A stretch of DNA of 64,000 nt from Volutella citrinella. Its lineage: Eukaryota; Ascomycota; Sordariomycetes; Hypocreales; Nectriaceae. Location: positions 1,736,001 to 1,800,000 of the forward strand of contig JAWZSP010000004.1 of assembly GCA_034401135.1 (NCBI GenBank), written 5' to 3'. Shown in pieces: positions 48,280-59,341 of this stretch. Below the pieces are notes generated by a model that did no database searches, was not told the DNA's origin, and saw only the letters and a program-made list of their open reading frames with translations. The position numbers and the translations under genes were made by a program. Position 1 is the stretch's first letter. Each line of letters begins with the position of its first letter.

Positions 48280-49433
48280 TCAGGCCGTTTGCGTGGCAGG
48301 GAGAATGCGGAGCTCGAGGCTCCTGACGAGCTTGTTCGTCTGCTCGGCCAAGCTGAGGGTGAGGATGGTGTGGGGTAGGATTCGGGCCAGATGGGGCAGG
48401 AATCCCTTGTACAGGGCGAGGAGGCCCTCAGAGCGCACCGTCTTGGAGAGGCAGTCAAAGACGCCGCTGTAGAGGTTACCGTTCTGGTTGTAGAGGCGAG
48501 ACATGAGGGTGTCTGGGTAACAATCTCTAGTTAGCAATCAGGCAGCGGACGTATGGGCGCATCTCCAAATTGACAGGCAAAGGGAACTAACCAGGGGGGT
48601 GCATGAAGCAGCAGACGACAAAGCCACTCATGGCGCTGCAGGACAGGTGCAGGGCTGGGCCCTCCTCCATACCCAGATGCTGGACGAGACGGCGCTTGGC
48701 GAAGAAGTAGGTGGGAAGCTGGACGGAGCTACCAAAGCCGGTACGGATCATGGCGGCAGAGACGCCGCGGTAGAGGCCCCGGATGCCCTCGGCCGCGTAG
48801 ATCTGGTTGAGGCCGTGCCATGCGCCGCGGTATTGGTGCTGGGTGCCGACTGGCCGGTAGGGCGAGAAGCTCTGGAGACGGGTCTTGACGAGGAAGAAGG
48901 GGCTGCCGGCGGCGGCGCCAATGACACCGGAAGCAGCGCCGCAGAACATGTTGATGCCCAGGTTCTGGGTCTTGCCGTCGCGGAAGATGAGTGTGGCGAG
49001 GCCATTGCGCATGGGCTCGTAGAAGCCGAGACGGCAGCCGTTGAGGAGGATCTGGTAGACGTAGGCAGTGCCGAGGCCGCGATAGATGGAGCGGATGCCC
49101 TCGTTGCGGAGGATGACGCTGACGCCGTGGAAGGGCCCGCGGTAGTGGTGCGGCTGGTGGCCCTTGTTCTGAAGCTCGCCCTGCAACTGCATGCTATGCG
49201 CCGCGCCATGTCAGCGATTGGAACTCCATGGGCTTGAGCGGTCGCATGGGTAGGTAGAAACGCACCGGATCTTGACCGTCTCAAAGGGATGGGTGGCAGT
49301 AACGGCGCCGCAAGCAGCGATGCCGCCGGCGATGAAGGCGCTGTAAACCAACAGAGTCAGAGAGTTGCGAAGTCGGGGAGCGCCAGGAGCGCCGGAGAGA
49401 AAGCTGGCAAACGTACCCAGCGGTGGTGGACAT
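48280..49433 (-). CDS. OAC1: Mitochondrial oxaloacetate/sulfate carrier (Oac1-like)
   Basis: Inner-membrane carrier of the SLC25 family that brings oxaloacetate, sulfate and related anions into mitochondria. Exons are 49433-49417 (only 17 coding bases), 49340-49266, 49193-48592 and 48512-48280, giving 308 residues. The three carrier repeats have the signature P-x-[D/E]-x-x-[K/R]-x-[K/R] in variant forms: HPFETVKIR, SPFFLVKTR and HPPDTLMSR. The conserved blocks GGIAACGAVTATHPFE, GTAYVYQILLNGCRLGFYEP and RTGFGSSVQLP match Oac1 rather than the dicarboxylate or citrate carriers. The tiny first exon is supported by the good GG|C junction and by its length fit, but not by any domain. Confidence 0.88.
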
Positions 49434-51060
49434 GGTGCCGAGCTCTGCGCGAAGGAGCAGTCGGAACTGCTAGCTTCGACAACTGTGAAGGTATTGAGTC
49501 GTGTTCGGCGGCGCTCCGAGGGGGCGGCGGGCGGGATAATTAGGTTCGGTGGGAGGAAGTGCGGCGACCTCGTCGTCGACGTTGCGCAGAGGGCAGGGCG
49601 GAGGGAGGGCTTGCAACGGCGCGGACGTTTCAAGCAGCGATAGCGAGTACTGGCCCAATGCGACAAAGCCGACAACTTAACAGCCAGACGCGGAATGAAG
49701 GGGATTGAATGACGAGATGCGAATGGTTCTCGAGTTCTTTTGGGGCCGGACGAAGGAAAATTAAATGGGAGGTTCCGTCACCGGCGGCCGGCACTGCGCG
49801 GCGGCTTCGGACCCTGGCTGGGGCGGGCGCCTTCCCTGCGTCTTGGTAGTCGGCGATTGACACTTTGACACCTTGACAGTGGGGGACCTCCCTCTGCGCT
49901 GCTAATCGGGGCGCGAGGAATAGTCAGCGGGTAATGGCGGCCGTCGGCATGCGCAGGAACGCTTTTCGGGATGTTGCATCCTCAAGAGAATCGCCATTCA
50001 TCAAGTAGTACGTATCGATTCATTAATTCCCTCGTCTTGTCTCGTCTCGTCTCAGCTCAAGCGGGGGCTCGGGAGAGGGCCATGGCCATGGACAGCGGGC
50101 GGTAAGTTCTGTTGGAGACCCTCCGGCTGTCCCCGCGGTCTAGAGGGTAGGTTGCACAGCAGTAGAGGCGTCAGACCAACCGCAGTCCCTACCTGCCTTT
50201 GCCGGTGAGGCCTGCCTCTCCGCCTATTGTCTGGGGAATTGGCGGGTGGACGCGGTTGGCCTGGGCTGGTGCGAGCTGGCCCGGGGTCATCGGCAATCGC
50301 ATTTCGCTGGCAACCGATGCTACGCGCCCCGGCCAAGGTCTGCCAGCCCCGGACCTCAGATGTGGGCATCGGGTGCCGAGCTCGGCGCGTACCTGGGCAA
50401 CTTGAGCTTTTCGTGGGGAAAGCTCATGGCGGCCCCGGTCGGGAGAGCCAAGATGAACTTGCGAGGCGACTTGGGCCATCCATCCCATTCAGGCACCCGG
50501 CACAATGGCCTAAAGATGGTCGTCAATGTTGAATACAACTCATAAATCACTTTGAACGGGATGATGGGCAAGGCAGCGAGCTCTAACCCAATGACCTAAA
50601 TAAGCTCCCATCCATCTTTTCTGCACCGACATTGCAAGCCTGTTCCTGCCCGTTTGATCCTGCCCGTACAAGAGAGCACATCCTGTTCTGCGCGTTCAGG
50701 CCTGGAATGCGCCGAGAGAGCCAACATGCTGGATGACGGCGGATTTCCCAGCTGCGCGCACCCCGCCTTGTGGTGGTGCCACCCCTCCAGCTGCGCCAGC
50801 CAGGGACACACAAGAAAAACTAACCCGCTATGGGCTGCCAGACATCCACCAACCTGCCTCATCAACCGCCAACTTCTATGTCAAGTAGTTTCATGCCACG
50901 CTGCTCCTCCAACGCCGGCCACCCAATTCACCCCACGAACCTACCGAGATCTTGCTGCCTCTAGCTGCACGTGTCCTGCCGACAACCACGGGCTCCCTGC
51001 TCGGTCCTCCGCCTCCTCACCACGCGACAAAGGGCTGTCGTCCGCGCCGCCTCGTCCATC
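49434..51060. promoter_or_regulatory. Divergent region between OAC1 and the Swd2/WDR82 gene
   Basis: There are 1.6 kb between two starts. Frames on both strands are short and overlapping. CT/CCA-rich sequence precedes the plus-strand ATG. No gene is seen. Confidence 0.5.
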
Positions 51061-52348
51061 ATGGCGACGACCCCCATGGACATCGACCGTCCCTCTAACG
51101 GGTCTTCCCTCAACATCCAACGCTCTCTAGGCGGCGCAGCCTCCGTCTCAAATCTTTCGGACGTGGTCTCAACGTTCCGTCCCACCAAGGTATGACCCAT
51201 CCTGCTATTGCGACGCTCCCAGTCCTCCTCGCCTGGTAAGATGCCTGACGCCTTTTCGTGCAGCTCTTTCGACGTGAGGATATCAAAGAGGGCCGCCCGC
51301 AACCCCACATCCTCTCCATTGACTACGATGACGAGGGCCAGCTGCTTCTGACGTCTGCTAGCGACGAGACCCTGCAAATATACAATGTCAAAGAGGGCCG
51401 TCATGACAAGAGCCTGGTGAGCAAAAAGTACGGCGCTAAGCTGGCCAAGTTCACGCACACCAGCTCCAGCATCATTTATGCCAGTACGAAGCAGAACGGT
51501 ACTGTCCCCTCCTAGTTACCCTTCCACCTACGCAACCGAGTCTAATCTGTATCTTTCGGCCAGATGCCATCCGTTATCTTGCGACGCACGACAACTCCTT
51601 TATCCGCTACTTCGAAGGCCACGAGGGCAGCGTTACCTGCCTAGCTGTCCACCCGGGCAGCGACAACTTCATTTCATGCTCACAGGACAACACTGTCCGT
51701 TTGTGGGACACGCAGACCAAGCATTGCCAGGGCCAGCTATTCCTAAAGTCGCCGTACCTGGCCGCATACGATCCTTCGGGCACCGTTTTCGCCGTCGGCT
51801 GCCCCAACAGCGGCACCATTCTGCTGTACGACGCCCGCAACTACGACAAGGCACCATTTGCGACTGTCGACGTTGTTGAACAGGGCAGGGCCGTGGACCC
51901 GCAGAACCTGGTCAAAGGATGGACGAAGCTCGAGTTCTCAAATGATGGCAAATCTCTACTCCTCGGCACGCGTGGCGGCGGCCACTTCCTCATTGACGCC
52001 TTTGAAGGCACCCTGAAGGCCTACCTGCGGAAGCCAACCGGAGGCACTCGACGACTTGCTGTGGGAGAGGCACCGGCGGAGGGCAGCGGCTCATCTGATA
52101 CAGCCGCCGTTGGTAGCAGTGGGGACTGCTGTTTTGCGCCTGATGGCCGCTACATCGTCAGTGGATCGAAAAAGGATGTATTCGTCTGGGATACCCTGGG
52201 CTCGGTCGGTGACTCCAAGGTGCTCGACCCAGCATACACACTACCTGATAAGAGGGAGGCGGCTGTCCTCAGCTTCAACCCGCGCTACAACATGTTTGCC
52301 ACGGCGGACCAGGAGCTTCTATTTTGGGTGCCAGATCCCCACGCATAA
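51061..52348 (+). CDS. WD40 protein Swd2/WDR82 (Set1/COMPASS and cleavage-polyadenylation subunit)
   Basis: WD40 beta-propeller shared by the COMPASS histone H3K4 methyltransferase and the 3'-end processing/termination machinery. Exons are 51061-51189, 51264-51498 and 51564-52348, giving 382 residues. The conserved core includes HILSIDYDDEGQLLLTSASD, then VSKKYGAKLAKFTHTSSSIIYAS followed across intron 2 by DAIRYLATHDNSFIRYFEGH, a block diagnostic of Swd2/WDR82. WD repeats follow (NTVRLWDTQT, ILLYDARN, KDVFVWDTLG). The N-terminal 45 residues before the propeller are Ser/Asn-rich and variable. The ATG at 51061 was chosen because the frame upstream reads as leader. Confidence 0.92.
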
Positions 52349-52864
52349 CGGACCCTGGCGATAATTGGATCACTTGGCTCCCTTTGTCACTCATCCACCG
52401 GCGGCCGTGTTGTTGGGTGCATGCGTTGATTGATGTTGATGACCAAGCTTTAACGACATATCAAGCAAAGCTGTGAAAAGTTAGATACCCTTGGGCGAAC
52501 CAAAGCCGTTTAATAATCTGTACATACATATATGCTGGAGATGCTCATGAATAAAAATGCCAATGTTGCTCGAAAGATGGACGTTTGATCTAATTACTGC
52601 GTGGGGTCGAGACTAGTTCCCTGAATCAATTCCCCCGCCTAAATGCAAGCAAGCAGCTAGCCCCACCACAAAATTCAATCCATCCCACCCAAATCGCACC
52701 GTCCACCCGCCGCTGGTCATCGCACGCAGCCATAAACCAAACCGCCCACCTCTGGCCACGACCTGACCTCTCCACACCTCGCTACCACCGGCCGGCCGGA
52801 GCTTTCACGGACCATCCCCTCCTCCGCACAGCGACAACAAGGCCTGCGTGGGTGCATTTCCGCA
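52349..52864. promoter_or_regulatory. Intergenic region and promoter of the SRP21 gene
   Basis: There are 516 bases, with C-rich leader-like sequence in the last 200. No further gene is seen. Confidence 0.5.
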
Positions 52865-53441
52865 ATGACCTACTTCAAGACCAGCCAGGAATGGCTTGAG
52901 CAGTCGGTGCTCCTCCTCGAGGCTCATCCCGCCACGGTACGTCACCGCCACGCCTCCCCCCTCATCGGCGCATGCCCAGCTTCCATGTTGGCCGCCACTG
53001 GCGTCGCCTCACATCGAGGGCCTCGCGGCTCGGGTGACTCTGCTCGCTGACCCACATGCCCTCTCGCAGACCAAGATCACGACAAAGTACTCTCTCGCCC
53101 CCGGCCCCTCCCCCACCGCCGGCGCCGAGGGCAAGACCGACGCCGACGCGCCCAAGCCCCCGCGCGGGAGGCTCGTCCTCAAAACATACGACCCGGCCAG
53201 CGGCGTCACCCTAAAGTACCGCACCACCAAGGCCGCAGAGGTCTCGCGACTCATCTCCGCCTCCCTCGGCCGCCTGGGCCGTGGCATGGCCGCCGTCCCC
53301 GAGCCCCCAGCCGACGAGCCCATGCCCGACGCCCCCGACGCCGAGGACCAGAAGCCTGCCCCCGCGCAGTCGCAGCAGCAGCAACAGCAGCCGGCGCAGC
53401 AGTCGGGAGGCGGCAAGAAGAAGAAGAAGGGCAAGAAATGA
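52865..53441 (+). CDS. Signal recognition particle subunit SRP9/SRP21
   Basis: Subunit of the Alu domain of the signal recognition particle, which pauses elongation while ribosomes are brought to the endoplasmic reticulum. Exons are 52865-52936 and 53070-53441; the 133-base intron is the longest in the window apart from the doubtful eIF4G one. The product has 147 residues, close to yeast Srp21 (about 167) and longer than animal SRP9. The start MTYFKTSQEWLEQSVLLLEA is the conserved SRP9 helix. TKITTKYSL and LVLKTYDPASGVTLKYRTTKAAEVSRLI form the beta strands and second helix. The tail is poly-Gln followed by a Lys-rich end (GGGKKKKKGKK), probably an RNA contact. Confidence 0.88.
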
Positions 53442-54011
53442 GGAGGCGGGGACAGACACATTGTAATGGACCCAACCAGCGGAAGCCGGACTTGCAACCA
53501 CAAAAGCATGCACATCCACGAGACCAAGAAAGAATAGAAACGCTTGTACACCAGGAATCATCTTCAACCCCCAAGAGCAACGACTCTGCGGACTCACAAC
53601 TCACGAGGTAGACGACAGTGGTCAGGACGGCGGTGTTATTGTTGTGAATTTCATGCTCTTTTCTGCATCAACTCTGGCACTGCTATAAAAAAAAGTATCA
53701 TGATCCATCGCGAGATTACGTCAATGTTCTTTGCTTCCGCCCATTCCATAACATAAAAGAGGAGTACTATCCTGAACGCCAGCATGCCGAGTCTCATCAT
53801 TTCTAATCCACCCAGTCTTCGAGGTGCGTCGCGATCCAGGCAGCGGCCCAAAAGCTTGGGCTCATTACCAATGCCCATGAGCGTATCGCCAATGTACAAA
53901 AAACAAAGGAAAAGGGTGACAAAGTAAGAGGGGTATATGTGCAGGCTTGTGTGGCCCAAGTAGGGCGCATTGCCAGAGCGGCGGAGAGGAGTTGTTTGGG
54001 GTTCGCGACGC
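53442..54011. other. 3' regions between the convergent SRP21 and RNR small-subunit genes
   Basis: There are 570 bases between two stops. A 130-codon minus-strand frame reaches in from the RNR side but resembles no family. No gene is called. Confidence 0.5.
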
Positions 54012-55491
54012 TTAGAAGTCATCATCAAAGGAGAAGTCACCACCGTTCTCGCCCTTGGGAGTGGACTCCTCCTCGGCCTTCTTGGTGCTGTTCATGACAC
54101 CAGCCTTCTGGTACTCGCCGACACGCTTCTCGAAGAAGTTGGTCTTGCCGCCGAGAGAGATGTTCTCCATGAAGTCGAAGGGGTTGGTCGACTTGTACAC
54201 CTTCTCGTTACCCAGGGCAACCAGGAGGCGGTCGGCAACGAACTCGATGTACTGCTTCATGAGACCGGCGTTCATGCCGAGCAAGGCGCAGGGGAGAGCA
54301 TCAGTCAGGAACTCCTGCTCAATCTCGACGGCATCGGTGATGATGCTGCGGATGACCTCCTTGCTGGGTCGGTTCTTCAGGTGGGAGAAGAGCAGGCAGG
54401 CGAAGTCGGTGTGCAGACCCTCGTCGCGCGAGATGAGCTCGTTGGAGAAGGTCAGGCCGGGCATGAGGCCACGCTTCTTGAGCCAGAAGATGGAAGCAAA
54501 TGAGCCGCTGAAGAAGATACCCTCGACGGCAGCGAAGGCGACCAGGCGCTGAGCAAAGGTCGACTCCTTGTCCTGGATCCATCGGACAGCCCAATCGGCC
54601 TTCTTACGGATGCAGGGGACTGTGACTTGTTAGTCATGCGCGGTCAAGGGACAGGGGTGAGGAGGCGGCGACTCACTGGTCTCGATGGCGTTGAAGAGGT
54701 AGTTTCGCTGAGCGGGCTCCTTGACGTAAGTGTCAATGAGCAGGGAGTAGGTCTCGGAGTGGATGTTCTCCATCATGATCTGGAATCCGTAGAAGCAACG
54801 AGCCTCAGGGATCTGCACCTCGCCGCTGAATCGCTCGACCAGGTTCTCATTGACGATGCCGTCGGAGGCGGCGAAGAAAGCCAGGATGTGGGAGATGAAG
54901 AACTGCTCGTCGGCGTTCAGGCGGTTGTTCCAGTCGTGGAGATCCTTGGACAGATCGATTTCCTCAGCAGTCCAGAACGAGGCCTCGGCCTTCTTGTACA
55001 TCTGCCAGATCTGCGGGGCCAAACTGTTAATGATCGGGTCCATCACGGAAAAACCACTTTACGCGTGCACGACGCGTCGGACACGTACCTCGTGATACTT
55101 GATGGGGAAGAGAACGAATCGCTGGGGGTTCTCCTGGAGGAGGGGCTCATCGGCCTCGGCAGCCTTGATTGTGGCAGCGACGGAGAGCTTGGTCCCCTTC
55201 TTGGTATCCTCGACGGCAGTCTGCTTGGAGTCGATCTGATCGGCCAATGTGGCGACGGCCGACTCGTCGAGGGGCTGGTTCTCCTTGTTGGCAGAGTCGA
55301 AGTTGAGCTTCTTGACGGGGGAATCCATCTTGAAGTTCTCAATGGCAGAAGCAACCTGTTGAACAAGACAATCGTTAGCCATCAATCGTCGTTGGTCGAC
55401 GGGGTAGTGGGCGGCGTATGCACGCATTCACGCGCTTCGAAGCCATCGACGTCACACGTACCTGCTTGGAAGGGGTGACTTGCGCAGCCAT
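54012..55491 (-). CDS. RNR2: Ribonucleoside-diphosphate reductase small subunit (R2)
   Basis: Carries the diiron-tyrosyl radical cofactor that lets the large subunit reduce ribonucleotides to deoxyribonucleotides. Exons are 55491-55462 (10 codons), 55355-55089, 55010-54677 and 54619-54012, giving 412 residues, the usual fungal length. The iron ligands are visible: Asp in [11 protein letters not shown], Glu and His in MENIHSETY with the radical Tyr at its end, Glu in [11 protein letters not shown], and Glu and His in DEGLHTDF. All ligands of the active paralogue are present, so this is not the inactive Rnr4 type. The C-terminus [10 protein letters not shown] is the peptide that docks on the large subunit. 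Two ACGCGT boxes lie 187 and 380 bases upstream of the start. Confidence 0.97.
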
Positions 55492-55677
55492 TGTATCGAG
55501 AGAGTGGTTGTGTAGGTTGATGAGCGAGACAAACAAGACGACTGGGATAGAGAATTGCCAGCTGTATGTGACCGCAGGGTGTTGATGAGTGGACTCGTTG
55601 ATGAGGAGCTCTCTGGCATGGGACGAGAGGGAAGGGCTTTTGTACAGGATGCGAGATGCGTAGTCACGTGTTTCTCG

Positions 55678-55683
55678 ACGCGT
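55678..55683. promoter_or_regulatory. ACGCGT (MCB) box upstream of the RNR small subunit
   Basis: It lies 187 bases upstream of the start codon, next to a CACGTG E-box. RNR genes are classic MBF targets in yeasts. Confidence 0.6.
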
Positions 55684-55870
55684 CGGAGCGTGTTTAGTGC
55701 TGGTGGGGCTATCCAGTGGGGTGGGCAGGCCAATCAACGGCGCCAGAGGCTGGGAGCGACCGGGGTGGGCGGGGCCCGGTGCTGCACCTTACTGCGCTGT
55801 AATGCAGGGCAACGCTCGAGTGCCTCCACCAAACGACCAGCCACCGGGATTGCGAGCAGGGGGAGCTGGG

Positions 55871-55876
55871 ACGCGT
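55871..55876. promoter_or_regulatory. Second ACGCGT box upstream of the RNR small subunit
   Basis: It lies 380 bases upstream of the start codon. Confidence 0.5.
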
Positions 55877-57022
55877 TCTGCCAGGAACTGGCCAAAAGTC
55901 GCGTCGACTGGGTCGCTTGGCGTATATCCGGCTGGGGCAACGTCATGAGGATGGAAATGTCATATTGGGGCATTTATCAATCAGCAAACAAAGCCCACTT
56001 CGCGAGTATGCCACTGTGCCCGAGCCCGGTCGCGTCTCCCCCTCGAGCTGAGTACCGTCTGCGAGCGCCTGAGCTCCCCGCCGGTTTCCGGGGTTTCTCG
56101 GACAAGTCGTCGGAGTCCATGTCCGTCACCCATAAGTGCATGCATACTGCGTCGCAGACGTACGACACTGGCGCTTGGCGGCTGCACGAATTCAACAGAC
56201 CGCTAGATTGATGGTGCGCTTATCGCAGCACCCGAAGCTGTCATGGCCCTTCATGGCCCTTCACGGCCATCTGGCTGGCTGGCTGAGCTGCGAGATGCCC
56301 GAGAGGTGATATTCCCGGCCCGGGCTGGCTATCTCGGAGCAGCCGACGTGGCCGAGCCTCGTCCAGTCGTGCCCTCATGTCTCGAGACTGTGCGACCGGA
56401 ACTGGCCGAGCCTGAGCTGGTCTGGGCTGACGAAGCCGAAGCGAGCTGGACTGAGCCGCGCGCGCGCGACTCGCCTCCGTTTGGTGGGCTCTGCGGGTCG
56501 CATCAATGCCAAGACAAATTATCAGATCTTCCAGCAAGCCGCATCACGGTGGCCCGAGCACACGCGTCGTTCCCACCTCAAGCCGCCGGAATCAGACCTT
56601 GGTCGATGGTAGCGGACTCGGAGCTTTTGTCGTCAAGATTTTCAAGCTGTTAATTGTTAACTACAAAACTGATCTACATATCTAGCGGCACACGCCATAT
56701 TTTATGCACCCTGGCTCTAACAATGAATGATGGTTCAATTCCAGTTGGTGTAGCTCGGCTTGCACCCATCTTGGGTGCACCTCCACCACCTTTTTTTTCT
56801 TTTTAGCAGCGGTACCCCACCATTCACAGAAGCAAGTACACATCCATGGATACATTCCAAGCGCGTCTTCAAGTCATAACGGTTCAATCAAGGAAATACA
56901 GCATACCCATCGCAAAGTTGACTCATCATGGACCCGCCCTGGATGCCGGTCAACTGCACCTCCTACATCCGAATTTCCGGAGCACACTGCCCGAATAGTA
57001 GTAATATTCACCCCGATGCCGA

Positions 57023-58008
57023 TCAGTACCGTTCTCTTCGCTGAGACTTGTGTTTGCTCCGGGCGGAGTTATTTGGCGGCGGCCCCATTTCCTCATCGTG
57101 GGGTTGGGCCCTGTTCCGGCCGAAGAAACTCCAAGTACCGTTACCATCCCGAACCCTGGCTGGCTCCGGTTCACGAGGCTCCCGGCGATCCCTGTCATCA
57201 TACCGGCCTTCGCGGTCAGTGCGGCTCCGGTGTGGGCGAGGTGGTGACTCTGTGGACCGGCGCGAGCGTGGGCTGTCGATGTAATCTTGTCCGTCTTCGG
57301 ACTGCATTCGATCAAACTCATCGGCCTCGCTCGGGTCGACGGCTGGGATAGGCTGCCCCTTCATCTTCAGATTCTTCTTTCCGCGCTCTCTCAGATATGA
57401 CTCTAGCAGGGCCGCATTCTTTGTGTTGCACTTGTAAGCGGCGTCCGCTAGGTCTCCCACGATTGGCACCAGCCCAATGGCAAAGTCGAGGGCAAGGTTG
57501 AACAGCATCCTCGCCTTGAGCGACGAAGGCAGGCCACCTTCGATTTGGCCACATGTTCTGATCACAACCAGCGCCATGAGAGCGTCCAGAACATCACCGA
57601 TCCTAGCATCTCCAAGTTAGCTACACAAGTCGAAATGCGAAATGGGGTTTGTGGTTGAACTCACCCAGGTACCAGGCCGATGACACTGCTCCAGCCAAAC
57701 CGAATTCCAAGCAGGTTGAACAGCGAGAGATCAAGGCGATAGGCTCGTCGCTTGACCTTGGTCAGAACCTTGGCATCGTGCTCGGATATGCCTGGCGGAA
57801 GCGCCTTCTTGCGCCTCTTGAGCTTCTTCCCACGTCTACCGAGGCGCGTTGCTGGGACATGCTCAAAATATGGATCCTATTGCCGTGTTATTTAGACTTG
57901 GCAGTCGTGCGTGGGACGCTGGGCGCTGCTAACCTCTGTGCCGAATTTATTCGACTTGGTCTCTTTGAGAATCTTGTTCGTGAAATACTTCACGACCAAG
58001 GAAGTCAT
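57023..58008 (-). CDS. DUF4112 family protein (small membrane protein of unknown function)
   Basis: Exons are 58008-57934, 57876-57665 and 57602-57023, giving 288 residues. The second intron has an AGCTAACTTGG branch site. The N-terminus (MTSLVVKYFTNKILKETKSN) leads to a basic stretch. The DUF4112 core follows at about 70-155: RFGWSSVIGLVPG, IGDVLDALMALVVIRTCGQI, and LNFAIGLVPIVGD-like LALDFAIGLVPIVGDLADAA. The two G-L-V-P-x-x-G-D repeats and flanking hydrophobic segments are the family signature and suggest membrane association. The C-terminal third is Arg/Asp/Pro-rich and disordered. The biochemical role is unknown. It is divergent from DCP2, with 1.3 kb between the starts. Confidence 0.8.
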
Positions 58009-59341
58009 TTTTGCTGTCGGGGTGTTCGACGGGGGCCTGGCAGAGGCAAACCGATGGGTGCAGTGCGTCGGTCTCTTGTATCTGCGGGTGTGGCTGGCTG
58101 CGAGGTGACGAAAGTGGATTTGCTGATTGAACCAAGGGCAGACAGGCCGCTGACGGTGTTTTGAGCAAGCGCTGGGGCCTTAATTTGATAAAAGAACCGG
58201 GCGAGATGCAACGTAGACAAGGCACGGGACAAGCATGAGCCAAGGTTTTTGTCTCAGGCAGGTGGTCGGCTTTGATGATTCAATGGCGCCCCTTGTTGTC
58301 AATGCCAAAGCCGGTTTTGGGCTTTATACGTAGCAGGATGGCTGGTGCATCATGCTAGCCTTATGCTGCGGTGAGGGAGGCCGCTCGGGAGTGGACGAAT
58401 TACATCATCCAACTAATGGGCTGCGCTTGTCCCGGCCATGCACTTCATGGAATTTGCCCCAGGACTCCCAAACTGTTACTTCCCGGCTTGCCAATCACAG
58501 GCTGCCATGATCCAGTGATGGACGGGCCTAATGCATACTATCAGGTGGTCTGAAGATCGAATTCCTTGTTCCAGCCTGTCCCAACAATCTGGGAGGGAGC
58601 TTGGAAGGAAGTCCAGCCTTTCGTGCACCGCCACAACGGGGCCGCGTCTCCGCAACGTTGTGTGGCGAATCTTGAGTTAAAAATCGAGATTCCAGGCTGC
58701 CTCGCACCCACCAAACATCTGGTGCAGATTGATCATGTGGTTGGCTGGCGGGCCTGGCTGGCTTGCTTGGCTTGGTGACAATGATCAGCCACATATGGCT
58801 GAAACAACCACCCTCAATCAATGTACTTGTGGCGCAGCACCGGGCTCCACCCAAGCTCCGGAAGCGTTGGGCAATGCCCGGGACCCGTGATGGAGTCCAG
58901 CGAAGCCTGAACAACAACACCAGCACTGACGCATCCCGACGTACGCAGCGTTTGCACCTTTTGTACTTTACTCGCCACTGTCGCCGCCGTCGCCCACATC
59001 GCCTCGACCCGCAAGCATCAGATATCCAGACGGTTTCCGCTCAACCACCCGGCCTTTTGCCTGAAACCCCAGGATTGCGCCACGCGCCCCTCCACCCGGC
59101 TTGCGGCCTCCTCCCTCCCTCTATCCCGAAGTAGTTTGAGGTTTCGACAACGCTGCGCGTGCTCCGTCGCCTGTCGCATCCGGTTATCTGCGTCGAGACT
59201 ACTGGGTTTACTCAGCCATGCGCATTAGCTCGACACGGTTATCCGTCTACTCCCGTTCTGTCAAACCCTGACCAAGCCCTCGAATACACTCAAAACCACA
59301 TCATCGCCACGCACTGGAGCATGCGCTAGGACACCACCACC
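58009..59341. promoter_or_regulatory. Divergent promoter region of the DUF4112 gene and DCP2
   Basis: There are 1.3 kb between two starts. The last 350 bases before DCP2 are C-rich with many ACC/CCA triplets, as in a leader. No gene is seen. Confidence 0.5.

Larger units (their letters stand above)
55492..57022. promoter_or_regulatory. RNR small-subunit promoter and 3' side of the DUF4112 gene
   Basis: There are 1.5 kb between two minus-strand genes. The RNR-proximal part has two ACGCGT boxes and a CACGTG E-box (55665-55670). A third ACGCGT at 56562 is more than 1 kb away. A 218-codon plus-strand frame at 55555-56211 has no domain and is not called. Confidence 0.55.

Noticed and set aside
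53651..54043. 130-codon minus-strand frame with hydrophobic segments downstream of the RNR small subunit
   Set aside because: It overlaps the RNR C-terminal coding end in another frame and lies in the 3' region between convergent genes. No homologue was recognised.
54627..55478. 283-codon plus-strand frame
   Set aside because: It is antisense to the RNR small-subunit exons and crosses its introns. GC-rich codon bias keeps the opposite frame open.
55555..56211. 218-codon plus-strand frame in the RNR promoter
   Set aside because: It starts opposite the RNR leader, shows no domain, and overlaps other open frames.
56725..56775. B-box-like GGTTCAATTCC suggesting a tRNA gene
   Set aside because: The flanking bases do not pair into a T stem, and no A box or acceptor stem is found at the right distance on either strand.
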